From: Curvibacter soli
GTDB lineage: Bacteria > Pseudomonadota > Gammaproteobacteria > Burkholderiales > Burkholderiaceae_C
Reading direction: 5' to 3'
NCBI RefSeq assembly: GCF_029211125.1
Contig: NZ_JARGEN010000018.1
Coordinates: 1-64,000 of the forward strand
DNA: 64,000 nucleotides
The translations under genes and the position numbers were made by a program. The notes below the pieces were generated by a model. The model did no database searches. It was not told the DNA's origin and saw only the letters and a list, made by a program, of their open reading frames with translations. This document shows, piece after piece, positions 44,580-54,012 of the stretch (positions are counted from its first letter, which is position 1; each line of letters begins with the position of its first letter).

Positions 44580-46226
44580 ATGCCGCAACCCAGGAACCCC
44601 TTCAACCAAGGGCTGGACAAAAACCAGGCCAACTACGTGCCGTTGTCGCCGCTGAGCTATATCGAGCGTTCGGCCTACGTGTACCCCGCCCGCACCGCCA
44701 TCGTCTACGGCGAGCGCCGCCAGACCTGGGCCCAGACCTATGAGCGCTGCCGCCGCCTGGCCAGCGCCCTGGCCGCGCGCGGCGTGGGCACGGGCGACAG
44801 CGTGGCCACCATGCTGCCCAACGTGCCCGCGATGTTCGAGGCGCACTTCGGCGTGCCCATGGCCGGCGCCGTGCTCAACACCCTGAACACCCGGCTCGAC
44901 CCCGAGGCCATCGCCTTCATGCTGGAGCACGGCGGCGCCAAGGTGCTGCTGACCGACCGCGAGTTCTCCACCGTGGTCGAGAAGGCCCTGGCCCTGATGA
45001 AGACCCCCCGGCCCTGCGTGGTGGAGGTGGACGACGACACCGCGCCCGAGGGCCCGCGCCTGGGCGAGATCGCCTACGAGGACCTGCTGGCCCAGGGCAA
45101 CCCGCAGTTCGCCTGGAGTCTGCCCGGCGACGAATGGGATGCCATCGCCCTCAACTACACCAGCGGTACCACCGGCAACCCCAAGGGCGTGGTCACCCAC
45201 CACCGGGGCGCCTACCTGAACGCGGCCAGCAACGTCATCAGTTGGAGCCTGCCGCACCACGCCGTGTACCTGTGGACGCTGCCGATGTTCCACTGCAACG
45301 GCTGGTGCTTCCCATGGACCATGGCACTGATCGCCGGCACCAGCGTGTGCCTGCGCCGCGTGGACCCGGCGCTGATCTACCCGCTGATCCGCGAGCACCA
45401 CATCACCCACATGTGCGGCGCGCCCATCGTCTACAGCCTGCTCATCAACGCGCCCGCCGAGCTGCGCCAGGGCCTCGCCCACACCGTGCACGGCCTGATC
45501 GCCGGCGCCGCGCCGCCGGCGGCGGTGATCGAGGGCTGCGAGGCCGCGGGCATCGACATCACCCACGTCTACGGCCTGACCGAGGTGTACGGCCCCGCCG
45601 CCGTATGCGCCAAGCAGGAGGAATGGGCCGCGCTGCCGATTGAGGAGCGCGCCCGCCTCAACGGCCGCCAGGGCGTGCCCTACCCGCTGCAGCAGGCCGT
45701 GACCGTGCTCGACCCAGAAACCATGGAGCCCGTGCCCGCCGACGGCGAGACCATGGGCGAGATCTTCTTCCGCGGCAACGTGGTGATGAAGGGCTACCTG
45801 AAGAACCCCGAAGCCACGCGCGAGGCCTTCGCCGGCGGCTGGTTCCACACCGGCGACCTGGCCGTCATGCAGCCCGACGGCTACGTGAAGATCAAGGACC
45901 GCAGCAAGGACATCATCATCTCCGGCGGCGAGAACATCAGCTCGCTGGAGTTGGAGGACGTGCTGCACCGCCACCCCGCCGTGATGCTGGCCGCCGTGGT
46001 GGCCCAGCCCGACGAGAAATGGGGCGAGGTGCCCTGCGCCTTCATCGAGCTGAAGCAGAACGCCGACGTGACCGAACAGGACCTGATCGCGTTCTGCCGC
46101 ACCCACCTGGCCCGCTTCAAGGTGCCCAAGCGCATCGTGTTCGGGCCGCTGCCCAAGACCTCCACCGGCAAGATCCAGAAGTTCGTGCTGCGGGGGCAGG
46201 TGAAGTCGGTGAGCGCGATCGAGTGA
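44580..46226 (+). CDS. Acyl-CoA synthetase (AMP-forming), medium-chain/DmdB-like
   Basis: ATP- and CoA-dependent ligase of the ANL superfamily, 548 residues. Motifs: YTSGTTGNPKGVVTHHRG (phosphate loop), HVYGLTEVYGPA, WFHTGDLAVMQPDGYVKIKDR, SGGENISSLELED, and the catalytic Lys in KTSTGKIQKFVLRG. CAGGAG lies nine bases before the ATG. The N-terminal FNQGLDKNQANYVPLSPLSYIERSA-type start is that of the fatty-acyl/3-methylthiopropionyl-CoA ligase subgroup. It lies near valine-catabolic genes and may activate a branched or short acyl substrate. Confidence 0.88.
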   Translation: MPQPRNPFNQGLDKNQANYVPLSPLSYIERSAYVYPARTAIVYGERRQTWAQTYERCRRLASALAARGVGTGDSVATMLPNVPAMFEAHFGVPMAGAVLNTLNTRLDPEAIAFMLEHGGAKVLLTDREFSTVVEKALALMKTPRPCVVEVDDDTAPEGPRLGEIAYEDLLAQGNPQFAWSLPGDEWDAIALNYTSGTTGNPKGVVTHHRGAYLNAASNVISWSLPHHAVYLWTLPMFHCNGWCFPWTMALIAGTSVCLRRVDPALIYPLIREHHITHMCGAPIVYSLLINAPAELRQGLAHTVHGLIAGAAPPAAVIEGCEAAGIDITHVYGLTEVYGPAAVCAKQEEWAALPIEERARLNGRQGVPYPLQQAVTVLDPETMEPVPADGETMGEIFFRGNVVMKGYLKNPEATREAFAGGWFHTGDLAVMQPDGYVKIKDRSKDIIISGGENISSLELEDVLHRHPAVMLAAVVAQPDEKWGEVPCAFIELKQNADVTEQDLIAFCRTHLARFKVPKRIVFGPLPKTSTGKIQKFVLRGQVKSVSAIE

Positions 46227-46230
46227 GGGT

Positions 46231-46287
46231 GAAAATGGCTGCCGGCGCTTGATTCATCGGCGCTGCCAGCTATGGATACAGTAGCAA
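46231..46287 (+). repeat. Family-A hairpin repeat, copy 6
   Basis: GAAAATGGCTGCCGGCGCTTG, CGGCGCTGCCAGCTAT and CAGTAGCAATT follow the family-A block order, immediately after the acyl-CoA synthetase stop codon. Confidence 0.75.
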
Positions 46288-46371
46288 TTCAGGCAGCGGC
46301 ACGCGTAGCTCTTGCCGCACGTGAGGCAAGGGAAAGGAATGCCCATCGCTCGCATTTTCATAGCGTCGCCA

Positions 46372-47265
46372 TCACCCCGCGGGCACCAGCACCCCGCCCT
46401 GCCCCGCCACCGTCTCGCGCACGAACGCCCAGGCTGCCTGCATGCGCGCCAGGTGCTTGCCTTCCTCCGGCATGCTCATCCAGAACGTGCGCGTGAACCG
46501 CGCCTGCTCTGGCAGCACGCGCACCAGTTCCGGGTCGTGGCCGGCGATGAAGGCCGGCAGCACGGCCAGCCCGGCGCCGGCGCGCACGGCCTGGTACTGG
46601 GCCAGGATGCTGGTGCTGCGCAGGGCGAAGCGCTCGGGGCGGTGCAGTTCGTCGAGCAGTTGCAGCTCCTTGGTGAACAGCAGGTCGTCCACGTAGCTCA
46701 CGAAGCTGTGGCCCTGCAGGTCGGCGCGGGTGGCGATGGGCGGCTGCGCCTGCAGGTAGCCGCGCGCGCCGTAGAGCTGCAGCACGTAGTCGCACAGCCG
46801 GGCCACCACCACGGTGCCGCGCGTGGGGCGTTCCAGCGAGATCACGATGTCGGCCTCGCGGCGCGACAGGTGCACCAGCCGGGGCAGCGCCAGCAGGTCG
46901 ATGACGAGGCCCGGGTGCAGCCGCCCCAGCCGCGCCAGTTGCGGCGCCAGCACGATGGTGCCGAAGCCCTCGGTGGCGCCGATGCGCACCAGGCCCGTGG
47001 GGCCTTCCGCCGCGGCGGGGGCGGCGCTTTCCACCGCGCGGGCGGCGGCCTCCATGGCTTCGGCCTGGGGCTGCAGGCGGCGGCCCGCCTCGGTCAGGCG
47101 GTGGCCGTCGGCGGCGCGGGCGAACAGGCCCGCGCCCACCTGCTTTTCCAGCGCCTGGATGCGCCGCGCCACCGTGGTGTGGTCCACGCCCAGGCGACGC
47201 GCGGCGCCCACCAGCGTGCCGGCGCGTGCCAGCTCCAGGAAGTAACGCAGGTTGTCCCAGTCCAT
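46372..47265 (-). CDS. LysR-family regulator divergent from mmsA
   Basis: A 297-residue LysR protein. The winged helix-turn-helix is at residues 1-60 (WDNLRYFLELARAGTLVGAARRLGVDHTTVARRIQALE), the substrate-binding domain follows. Start moved to 47265, where GGAGG stands five bases upstream and the protein begins MDWDNLRYFLELA; the longer frame is not preferred. It is divergent from mmsA with 144 bases between, the usual layout for a regulator of the adjacent valine-catabolic operon. Confidence 0.9.
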   Translation of the reverse strand: MDWDNLRYFLELARAGTLVGAARRLGVDHTTVARRIQALEKQVGAGLFARAADGHRLTEAGRRLQPQAEAMEAAARAVESAAPAAAEGPTGLVRIGATEGFGTIVLAPQLARLGRLHPGLVIDLLALPRLVHLSRREADIVISLERPTRGTVVVARLCDYVLQLYGARGYLQAQPPIATRADLQGHSFVSYVDDLLFTKELQLLDELHRPERFALRSTSILAQYQAVRAGAGLAVLPAFIAGHDPELVRVLPEQARFTRTFWMSMPEEGKHLARMQAAWAFVRETVAGQGGVLVPAG

Positions 47266-47409
47266 TGGGCCTCCGCCTGTGACGGCTTTGCATAAACGCA
47301 AATCCAGAGTGCGTAATTCTCTATTGTTCTGACAAATATGCACAGCTAGTATTCACCACGACGGGCATGCCGCCCGGCTATTCCCTATCCCCATCAGGAG
47401 ACAAAGCAC

Positions 47410-48933
47410 ATGAACGCACCCGCACCGGTGGCCGCGCTGGCCCCCACCGTCAAGCTGCTGATCGGCGGCGAGTTCGTCGAATCCAAGACCACCGAATGGC
47501 GCAACGTGGTCAACCCCGCAACGCAGGAAGTCCTTGCGCGCGTGCCTTTCGCCACGCCCGACGAGATCGACGCCGCCGTGGCATCGGCCAAGGATGCGTT
47601 CAAGACCTGGCGCAAAACCGCTATCGGCGCGCGCTCCCGCATCTTCCTGAAGTACCAGCAGCTCATCCGCGAGAACATCGCCGAGCTGGCCGCGATCCTC
47701 ACGGCCGAGCAGGGCAAAACGCTGCCCGATGCCGAGGGCGACGTCTTCCGTGGACTCGAAGTAGTCGAGCACGCCGCCGGCATCGGCAACCTGCAACTCG
47801 GCGAACTGGCGAACAACGTGGCCGGCGGCGTCGATACCTATACGCTGCTGCAGCCGCTGGGCGTGACGGCCGGCATCACGCCGTTCAACTTCCCCGCGAT
47901 GATCCCGCTGTGGATGTTTCCCATGGCCATCGCCACCGGCAACACCTTCGTGCTCAAACCCTCGGAGCAGGACCCGATGGTGACGATGCGCCTGGTCGAG
48001 CTGGCACTGGAGGCCGGCATTCCGCCGGGCGTGCTCAACGTGGTCCACGGCGGCGAGGCGGCTGTGAACGCGATCTGCGACCACAAGGACATCAAGGCCA
48101 TCAGCTTCGTCGGCTCGACCAAGGTCGGCACGCACGTCTATAACCGCGCGAGCCTGGCGGGCAAGCGCGTGCAGTGCATGATGGGCGCAAAGAACCACGC
48201 CATCGTGCTGCCCGACGCCAACAAGGAGCAGACGCTCAACGCCATCGTCGGCGCCACCTTCGGCGCCGCGGGCCAGCGCTGCATGGCGCTGTCGGTCGTG
48301 GTGCTGGTCGGCGAGGCGCGCAACTGGGTCGCCGATTTCGTCGAGAAGGCCAGGACGCTCAAGGTCAGTGCCGGCATCGAGAAAGGCACCGACGTAGGCC
48401 CCGTGGTGTCGGCTGCGGCGCGCGCCCGCGTCGAGGGCCTGATCGAGCGCGGCGTGGCGGACGGCGCCACGCTCGAACTCGACGGCCGCAACCCGCGGGT
48501 CAGCGGCTACGAGAAGGGCAACTTCGTCGGCCCGACGGTGTTCTCGGGCGTAAAGCCCGGCATGGCCATCTACGACCAGGAAATCTTCGGCCCCGTGGCC
48601 TGCCTGACCGGCGCCGAGACGCTCGACGAAGCCATCGCCTTCATCAACGCCAACCCCAACGGCAACGGCACGGCCATCTTCACCCAGTCGGGGGCCGCGG
48701 CGCGCCGCTTCCAGGAAGAGATCGACGTGGGCCAGGTCGGCATCAACGTGCCTATCCCCGTGCCGGTGCCGCTGTTCTCGTTCTCGGGCTCGCGCGCCTC
48801 CAAGCTCGGCGACCTGGGCCCATATGGCAAGCAGGTGGTGCTGTTCTACACGCAGACCAAGACGGTCACGGCGCGCTGGTTCGACGACAGCACCACGTCG
48901 CACGGCGTGAACACCACGATCAGCCTCAAATAG
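47410..48933 (+). CDS. mmsA: CoA-acylating methylmalonate-semialdehyde dehydrogenase
   Basis: Oxidises methylmalonate semialdehyde to propionyl-CoA in valine catabolism. The 507-residue aldehyde dehydrogenase has [19 protein letters not shown], the NAD-binding [12 protein letters not shown], the catalytic Cys in [14 protein letters not shown] and the C-terminal [19 protein letters not shown] typical of MmsA. AGGAGACAAAGCAC precedes the ATG. First gene of an operon with an acyl-CoA dehydrogenase three bases downstream. Confidence 0.95.
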   Translation: MNAPAPVAALAPTVKLLIGGEFVESKTTEWRNVVNPATQEVLARVPFATPDEIDAAVASAKDAFKTWRKTAIGARSRIFLKYQQLIRENIAELAAILTAEQGKTLPDAEGDVFRGLEVVEHAAGIGNLQLGELANNVAGGVDTYTLLQPLGVTAGITPFNFPAMIPLWMFPMAIATGNTFVLKPSEQDPMVTMRLVELALEAGIPPGVLNVVHGGEAAVNAICDHKDIKAISFVGSTKVGTHVYNRASLAGKRVQCMMGAKNHAIVLPDANKEQTLNAIVGATFGAAGQRCMALSVVVLVGEARNWVADFVEKARTLKVSAGIEKGTDVGPVVSAAARARVEGLIERGVADGATLELDGRNPRVSGYEKGNFVGPTVFSGVKPGMAIYDQEIFGPVACLTGAETLDEAIAFINANPNGNGTAIFTQSGAAARRFQEEIDVGQVGINVPIPVPVPLFSFSGSRASKLGDLGPYGKQVVLFYTQTKTVTARWFDDSTTSHGVNTTISLK

Positions 48934-48936
48934 CCG

Positions 48937-50103
48937 ATGGACTTCGAGCTGACCGAGGAGCAGCATGCCTTCGCGCAGACGGCGCGCGACTTCGCTCAGG
49001 CCGAGTTCGCGCCGCAGGCCGCGCAGTGGGATGCCGAGGGCGTCTTCCCGCGCGAGTCCATCGCCAAGGCGGGCGAGCTGGGCTTCTGCGGCCTGTACGC
49101 GCCCGAGCGCATCGGCGGCCTGGCCCTGCCCCGGCTGGACGCCACGCTGGTGTTCGAGGAGATGGCGGCCATCGACCCTTCAACGACCGCATTCATCACC
49201 ATCCACAACATGGCGACCTGGATGCTCGGCACCTGGGGCGGCGACGCGGTACGCGAACGCTGGGGCGCAGCCCTGACCAGCGGCGCCCAACTCGCCTCCT
49301 ACTGCCTGACCGAGCCCGGCGCGGGCTCGGACGCCGCGTCGCTCAAGACCCGCGCCACGCTGCAGGGCGGCGAGTACGTCATCGACGGCGCCAAGGCCTT
49401 CATCTCCGGCGCCGGCGCCACGGACGTGCTGGTGCTCATGGCCCGCACGGGCGACGCCGGTTCGGGCGCGGGCGGCATCTCGGCCTTCGCCGTGCCCGCC
49501 GACGCGCCGGGCATCGCCTACGGCAAGAAGGAGCACAAGATGGGCTGGAACAGCCAGCCCACGCGCACCATCAGCTTCGACAACGTGCGCATCCCCGCCA
49601 GCCACCTGCTGGGCCGCGAGGGCGCAGGCTTCAAGATCGCCATGAAGGGCCTAGACGGCGGGCGCATCAACATCGCCACCTGCTCGGTGGGCGCCGCGCA
49701 GGGCGCGCTGGGCGCGGCGCAGCACTACCTGCACGAGCGCAAGCAGTTCGGCAAGCCGCTGGCGGGCTTCCAGGCCCTGCAGTTCAAGCTGGCCGACATG
49801 GCCACCGAACTGGTGGCCGCGCGGCAGATGGTACGGCTGGCCGCGGCCAAACTGGACGCGGGCGCGCGCGACGCTTCCACCTACTGCGCCATGGCCAAGC
49901 GCTTCGCCACCGACGCGGGCTTCACGGTCTGCAACGAGGCGCTGCAGTTGCACGGCGGCTACGGCTACATCCGCGAATACCCGCTGGAGCGGCTGGTGCG
50001 CGACACGCGCGTGCACCAGATCCTCGAAGGCACCAACGAGATCATGCGCGTCATCATCGCGCGGCGCATGCTCGAAGGCGATGCGCCGGATGCAATACGC
50101 TAG
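48937..50103 (+). CDS. Acyl-CoA dehydrogenase, probably isobutyryl-CoA dehydrogenase
   Basis: FAD enzyme introducing the 2,3-double bond into a branched acyl-CoA. The 388-residue protein has the two family signatures, YCLTEPGAGSDAASLKTRA (FAD/substrate) and QLHGGYGYIREYPLERLVRD, and the catalytic Glu in QILEGTNEIMRVI. Place between mmsA and mmsB argues for isobutyryl-CoA as substrate. Odd: its TAG stop codon (50101-50103) is part of the inverted repeat of a 78-bp hairpin element, so the last residues may have been altered by insertion. Confidence 0.9.
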   Translation: MDFELTEEQHAFAQTARDFAQAEFAPQAAQWDAEGVFPRESIAKAGELGFCGLYAPERIGGLALPRLDATLVFEEMAAIDPSTTAFITIHNMATWMLGTWGGDAVRERWGAALTSGAQLASYCLTEPGAGSDAASLKTRATLQGGEYVIDGAKAFISGAGATDVLVLMARTGDAGSGAGGISAFAVPADAPGIAYGKKEHKMGWNSQPTRTISFDNVRIPASHLLGREGAGFKIAMKGLDGGRINIATCSVGAAQGALGAAQHYLHERKQFGKPLAGFQALQFKLADMATELVAARQMVRLAAAKLDAGARDASTYCAMAKRFATDAGFTVCNEALQLHGGYGYIREYPLERLVRDTRVHQILEGTNEIMRVIIARRMLEGDAPDAIR

Positions 50104-50177
50104 TGCAGTGTTCGATGCTTGGCGGCACAAATGAAAGCGCGGTTTTATGTGCTGCTTAGCGTTGAACACTGCACTAG
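50100..50177. mobile_element. 78-bp long-hairpin element
   Basis: CTAGTGCAGTGTTC (50100-50113) and GAACACTGCACTAG (50164-50177) are perfect 14-bp inverted repeats, and pairing continues inward with few mismatches (GGCGGCACA against TGTGCTGC) to about 30 bp, leaving an 18-base loop. It is a miniature element or long terminator-like hairpin between the acyl-CoA dehydrogenase and mmsB, directly joined to a family-A repeat. Confidence 0.72.
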
Positions 50178-50225
50178 TATTTTGATAGCTTCCAGCGCTT
50201 GATATACAAGCGCTAGCGGCCAATT
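50178..50225 (-). repeat. Family-A hairpin repeat, copy 7
   Basis: In the reverse orientation: TTTTGATAGCTTCC followed by AGCGCTTG-ATATA-CAAGCGCT, a perfect 8-bp stem with five-base loop, then AGCGGCCAATTT. It occupies the leader upstream of mmsB. Confidence 0.82.
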
Positions 50226-50251
50226 TGACATCTGTTCCGAAGGAGACAAGC

Positions 50252-51145
50252 ATGAGAATCGCATTCATCGGCCTGGGCAACATGGGCGCCCCGATGGCCA
50301 TCAACCTGCACAAGGCCGGCCACCAGGTCAGCGCCTTCGATCTTTCCGCCGATGCCTGCCGCAAGCTGGCCGACGCGGGCATCGCCATTGCAGCCAGCGC
50401 CGCCGCATCCACGCACGACGCCGAGGCCGTCCTCACCATGCTGCCCGCCAGTCAGCATGTGGAAGGACTGTACCTGGGCCAGAACGGTGACGGCGGCCTG
50501 CTGGCCCAACTGCCCGCGGGCACGCTGGTGATCGACAGCTCGACCATCGCCGCCGCCAGCGCGCGCAAGGTGGCCGACGCCGCCCGGGCCCGCGGCCTGG
50601 ATTTCATCGACGCGCCGGTCTCGGGCGGCACCGGCGGCGCCATCGCGGGCACGCTGACCTTCATGGTCGGCGGCGAGCCGACGGCGCTGGAGCGCGCACG
50701 GCCACTGCTGGAGAAGCTGGGCCAGAACATCTTTCACGCCGGCGGCGCAGGCGCGGGCCAGACCGCCAAGATCTGCAACAACATGCTGCTGGGCATCCTG
50801 ATGATCGGCACCAGCGAGGCGCTGGCGCTGGGCGTGGCCAACGGGCTGGACCCGAAGGTGCTGTCGGAGATCATGCGCCGCAGCTCAGGCGGCAACTGGG
50901 CGCTGGAGAAGTACAACCCCTTCCCCGGCGTGATGGAAGCCGCCCCCGCCAGCAAGGGCTACGCGGGCGGCTTCGGTACCGACCTGATGCTGAAAGACCT
51001 GGGCCTGGCGCAAGAGAGCGCCACCGCCGTGAAGGCGGCCACGCCGCTGGGCGGGCTGGCGCGCAGCCTGTACGCCGCGCACAGCCTGGCCGGCCATGGG
51101 GCGCAGGATTTCTCCAGCGTGATCCGCTTGCTGCAAAAGGGCTGA
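50252..51145 (+). CDS. mmsB: 3-hydroxyisobutyrate dehydrogenase
   Basis: NAD-dependent enzyme oxidising 3-hydroxyisobutyrate to methylmalonate semialdehyde, the MmsA substrate. The 297-residue protein has IAFIGLGNMGAPMAINLHKAGH, the DAPVSGGTGGAIAGTL substrate motif, catalytic Lys in TAKICNNMLLG and the C-terminal YAGGFGTDLMLKDLGLA. The start at 50252 has AAGGAG seven bases upstream. It is separated from the acyl-CoA dehydrogenase by two repeat elements. No enoyl-CoA hydratase or 3-hydroxyisobutyryl-CoA hydrolase gene is present between them. Confidence 0.94.
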   Translation: MRIAFIGLGNMGAPMAINLHKAGHQVSAFDLSADACRKLADAGIAIAASAAASTHDAEAVLTMLPASQHVEGLYLGQNGDGGLLAQLPAGTLVIDSSTIAAASARKVADAARARGLDFIDAPVSGGTGGAIAGTLTFMVGGEPTALERARPLLEKLGQNIFHAGGAGAGQTAKICNNMLLGILMIGTSEALALGVANGLDPKVLSEIMRRSSGGNWALEKYNPFPGVMEAAPASKGYAGGFGTDLMLKDLGLAQESATAVKAATPLGGLARSLYAAHSLAGHGAQDFSSVIRLLQKG

Positions 51146-51574
51146 GCCGCCTGGAGCGGAAAATCGGCATGGGGGGCAGCCCTTTACAGGCTGCGCCCCT
51201 GCCACACCACCCGGCATGCGGGTCCGCACCCGGCGGTTGGAATGGTTGAGGTAGCACACAGGCAAACCCTCCTGCACACCCCCGGCTTCACCATTTCGAG
51301 TCTGGAAAAAATCGATCGCTAAAAACCGCAGTTGACATCGGCGCAACGGACGTGCGCCATGCGCCGCACGAATGAGCGCGCAGCGCCGTGGCTGCCGGAA
51401 ATGTGGAATACGTCATCGGGAATCGGAGGGGCCCAGCAAGGCACCATCCACCAGTTGTCGCCGAGCTGCGGGCGTGGAGCCGCGGCATGCGCCCTGGCAC
51501 CCGGCCGGCCCCGTATGGCATCTCCAGCCACCACCCGTTCTCCGGGCGGTAGATGGCCTTCTTGCCAACAACTG
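51146..51574. other. 429-base gap without a recognisable gene
   Basis: Contains several GC-rich hairpins in 51165-51235 (for example GGGGCAGCCC against GGGCTGCC-like partners, and CCGGCATGCGG around a palindrome) and a stretch near 51328 (AAAACCGCAGTTGACAT) loosely like the MITE end GAAACGGCAGTTGACC. No open frame in it looks coding. It appears to be old mobile or structured non-coding sequence; I cannot name it. Confidence 0.4.
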
Positions 51575-52933
51575 TCAGGCCACCTCGGCCAGCGCGTCGC
51601 CCAGGGCGCTGACAAGGCGGTCGATCTCGGCCCGCTCGCTGATGAACGGCGGCGCGAGCTGGATGGTGTCACCGCCGTAGCGCACGTAGAAGCCCTTCTT
51701 CCAGCAGGCCATGGCGATCTCGTAGGGGCGGCGCGCCGCATCGCCGTCGCGGGCGGCGATGGTGATGCCCGCGGCCAGGCCGTAGCTGCGGATGTCGGCC
51801 ACGTGCCTGGCGCCTTTCAGGCCGTGCACCGCGCTCTCGAAATACGGCGCCAGCGCCTTGGCGCGACCCACGCCGTCCTCCTGCGCCAGCAGGTCCAGCG
51901 CCGCGATGCCCGCCGCGCAGGCCACCGGATGGGCCGAATAGGTGTAGCCGTGGGCGAACTCCACCAGGTGCCCGGGCCCGCCGGCGGCCATGAAGGTGTC
52001 GTAGATGTCCTTGCTGGCCACCACGCCGCCCAGCGGCTGCGTGCCGTTGGTGACCTGCTTGGCGAAGTTCAGGATGTCGGGCTTGACGCCGAAAGCCTCC
52101 GAGCCGGTGATGGCGCCGGTGCGGCCGAAGCCGGTGATGACCTCGTCGAAGATCAGCAGGATGTTGTGGGCGGTGCAGAGCTCGCGCAAGCGCTGCAGGT
52201 AGCCCATGGGCGGGATCACCACGCCAGCGGAGCCCGAGAACGGCTCCACGATCACGGCGGCAATGTTGCTCGCGTCGTGCAGCGCGATCAGGTCCAGCAG
52301 CCGGTTGGCCAGCGCCTCGCCGCCCTCAGGCGGCTGGCCCTTGAAGAACGAGCCCGCGGGCGGCTGCGTGTGCGGCAGGTGGTCGGCCTCGATGCCTTGG
52401 CCGAAAACCTTGCGGTTGCCGCCGATGCCGCCGACCGAGATGCCGCCGAAGTTCACGCCGTGGTAGCCCTTCTCGCGCCCGATCAGGCGGGTCTTGGTGC
52501 CCTGCCCCTTGGCGCGCCAGTAGGCGCGGGCCATCTTCAGGGAGGTGTCGGCAGCCTCCGAGCCCGAGCCGGTGAAGAACACGTAATCCAGCCCCTCGGG
52601 CGTCAGTTCCTTGATCTTGTTGGCCAGCTCGAACGACAGCGGGTGGCCGAACTGGAACGCGGGCGCGTAGTCGAGCCGGGCGATCTGGCGGCTCACGGCC
52701 TCGACGATTTCGGTGCGGCCATGGCCCAGGCCCGTGCACCACAGGCCCGACAGGCCGTCATAGATCTTGCGCCCGTCGCTGTCGGTGAAATAGGCGCCCT
52801 TGGCCTCCACGACGATGCGCGGGTCGGCCTTGAACTGCCGGTTGGCGGTGAAAGGCATCCAGTGCGCTTCGAGCCAGGCAGCGTCGGTGCGCGCGGCGGG
52901 TGCCTGCGGCGAGGTGGCAAGAGGGGTCGTCAT
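51575..52933 (-). CDS. Omega-amino acid--pyruvate aminotransferase family
   Basis: Class III PLP aminotransferase, 452 residues from the ATG at 52933 (AGGAGCCCGCC upstream). Motifs: WMPFTANRQFKADPRI (the beta-alanine/omega-transaminase start), FFTGSGSEAADTSLKMARAYW, LLIFDEVITGFGRTG and the PLP lysine in LNFAKQVTNGTQPLGG. It transfers an omega- or beta-amino group to pyruvate, for example from beta-alanine. Divergent from a LysR gene 88 bases away, its probable regulator. A longer open frame in the same register upstream is not translated in my view. Confidence 0.92.
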   Translation of the reverse strand: MTTPLATSPQAPAARTDAAWLEAHWMPFTANRQFKADPRIVVEAKGAYFTDSDGRKIYDGLSGLWCTGLGHGRTEIVEAVSRQIARLDYAPAFQFGHPLSFELANKIKELTPEGLDYVFFTGSGSEAADTSLKMARAYWRAKGQGTKTRLIGREKGYHGVNFGGISVGGIGGNRKVFGQGIEADHLPHTQPPAGSFFKGQPPEGGEALANRLLDLIALHDASNIAAVIVEPFSGSAGVVIPPMGYLQRLRELCTAHNILLIFDEVITGFGRTGAITGSEAFGVKPDILNFAKQVTNGTQPLGGVVASKDIYDTFMAAGGPGHLVEFAHGYTYSAHPVACAAGIAALDLLAQEDGVGRAKALAPYFESAVHGLKGARHVADIRSYGLAAGITIAARDGDAARRPYEIAMACWKKGFYVRYGGDTIQLAPPFISERAEIDRLVSALGDALAEVA

Positions 52934-53021
52934 GGCGGGCTCCTGGGGTTGTCGGATATGGCATTGTGGCGCGGTATTCAGTGGTAAAAATGACGCAATA
53001 TCAATCTTCACTTGCCGATCC

Positions 53022-53969
53022 ATGCAAGTAACTGTCCCCGAGAAGAACCGCGCCGTGCTCGGCCAGCTCAGCGACATGGACCTGCGCCTGCTCAAGGTGT
53101 TCAAGAGCGTGGTCGACTGCGGCGGCATGGCCGCGGCGGAGCTGGAGCTCAACATCGGCACCAGCACCGTGAGCCGCCACGTCAAGGACCTGGAAACCCG
53201 CCTGGGCCTCACGCTGTGCCGGCGCGGGCGCGCGGGCTTCGCGCTGACCGCCGAGGGCCAGCGCGTGTACGACGAGACCCAGCGCCTGCTGGCCGCCGTG
53301 GACGGCTTTCGCAGCGGCATCGACGACATCCACCACCGCATGGGCGGCCAGTTGGAGGTGGCGGTGTTCGACAAGACCGCCAGCAACCCCGAGGCGCGCA
53401 TCGGCGCGGCCATCGCGCTGTTCGCCGGGCAGGCCCCCGAGGTGAGCCTGAACCTGCACGTGGCCTCCATCAACGCCATCGAGCGCGGCGTGATCGACGG
53501 GCGCTTCCACGTGGGCGTGATCCCCGCCCACCGGGCGTCCAAGAGCCTGATGTACCAGGATCTGTTCGGCGAAACCATGCTGCTCTACTGCGGCGCCGGC
53601 CATCCACTGTTCGGCCGCGACCATGCGCGCCTGACCTGGGCCCGGCTGCGCGAGCACCAGTTCGCGGGCCTGGGCTACCACTCGCCCAACATGGAAGTCA
53701 GCCACCGCGAGCGCCTGCCGCGCAAGGCCACCGGCTTCGACCAGGAGGCCATCGCCACGCTGATCCTCTCGGGCCGCTTCCTGGGCTTTCTGCCCGACCA
53801 CTACGCCGAAGGCTTCCAGCGCGCTGGACGCCTGCAGGCCATCGCGCCAGATCGCTTCCGCTACGCCTGCCGCTTCGTGGGCATGGCACGGCGCTCGCCC
53901 CAGCCATCGCGCGCCACGCAGGTGTTCCAGCGCTGTCTGGTGCAGGCCCATGGCGTGGCCTCCGGGTAA
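53022..53969 (+). CDS. LysR-family regulator of the aminotransferase
   Basis: A 315-residue LysR protein: helix-turn-helix at about 18-78 (LRLLKVFKSVVDCGGMAAAELELNIGTSTVSRHVKDLE split here) and a substrate-binding domain with FHVGVIPAHRASKSLMYQDLF and ATLILSGRFLGFLPDHYAE. Start set at the ATG 53022; longer frame upstream lacks a ribosome binding site. Divergent arrangement with the omega-aminotransferase suggests control of amine or beta-amino acid use. Confidence 0.9.
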   Translation: MQVTVPEKNRAVLGQLSDMDLRLLKVFKSVVDCGGMAAAELELNIGTSTVSRHVKDLETRLGLTLCRRGRAGFALTAEGQRVYDETQRLLAAVDGFRSGIDDIHHRMGGQLEVAVFDKTASNPEARIGAAIALFAGQAPEVSLNLHVASINAIERGVIDGRFHVGVIPAHRASKSLMYQDLFGETMLLYCGAGHPLFGRDHARLTWARLREHQFAGLGYHSPNMEVSHRERLPRKATGFDQEAIATLILSGRFLGFLPDHYAEGFQRAGRLQAIAPDRFRYACRFVGMARRSPQPSRATQVFQRCLVQAHGVASG

Positions 53970-54012
53970 TATCCCCGCATCTTCGACGCAAGCGCCCCGC
54001 AGAAGGAACACC

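Noticed and set aside
51165-51240. 3' end of a group II intron
   Set aside because: Hairpins suggest it, but the catalytic AGC triad of domain V and a reverse transcriptase are absent.
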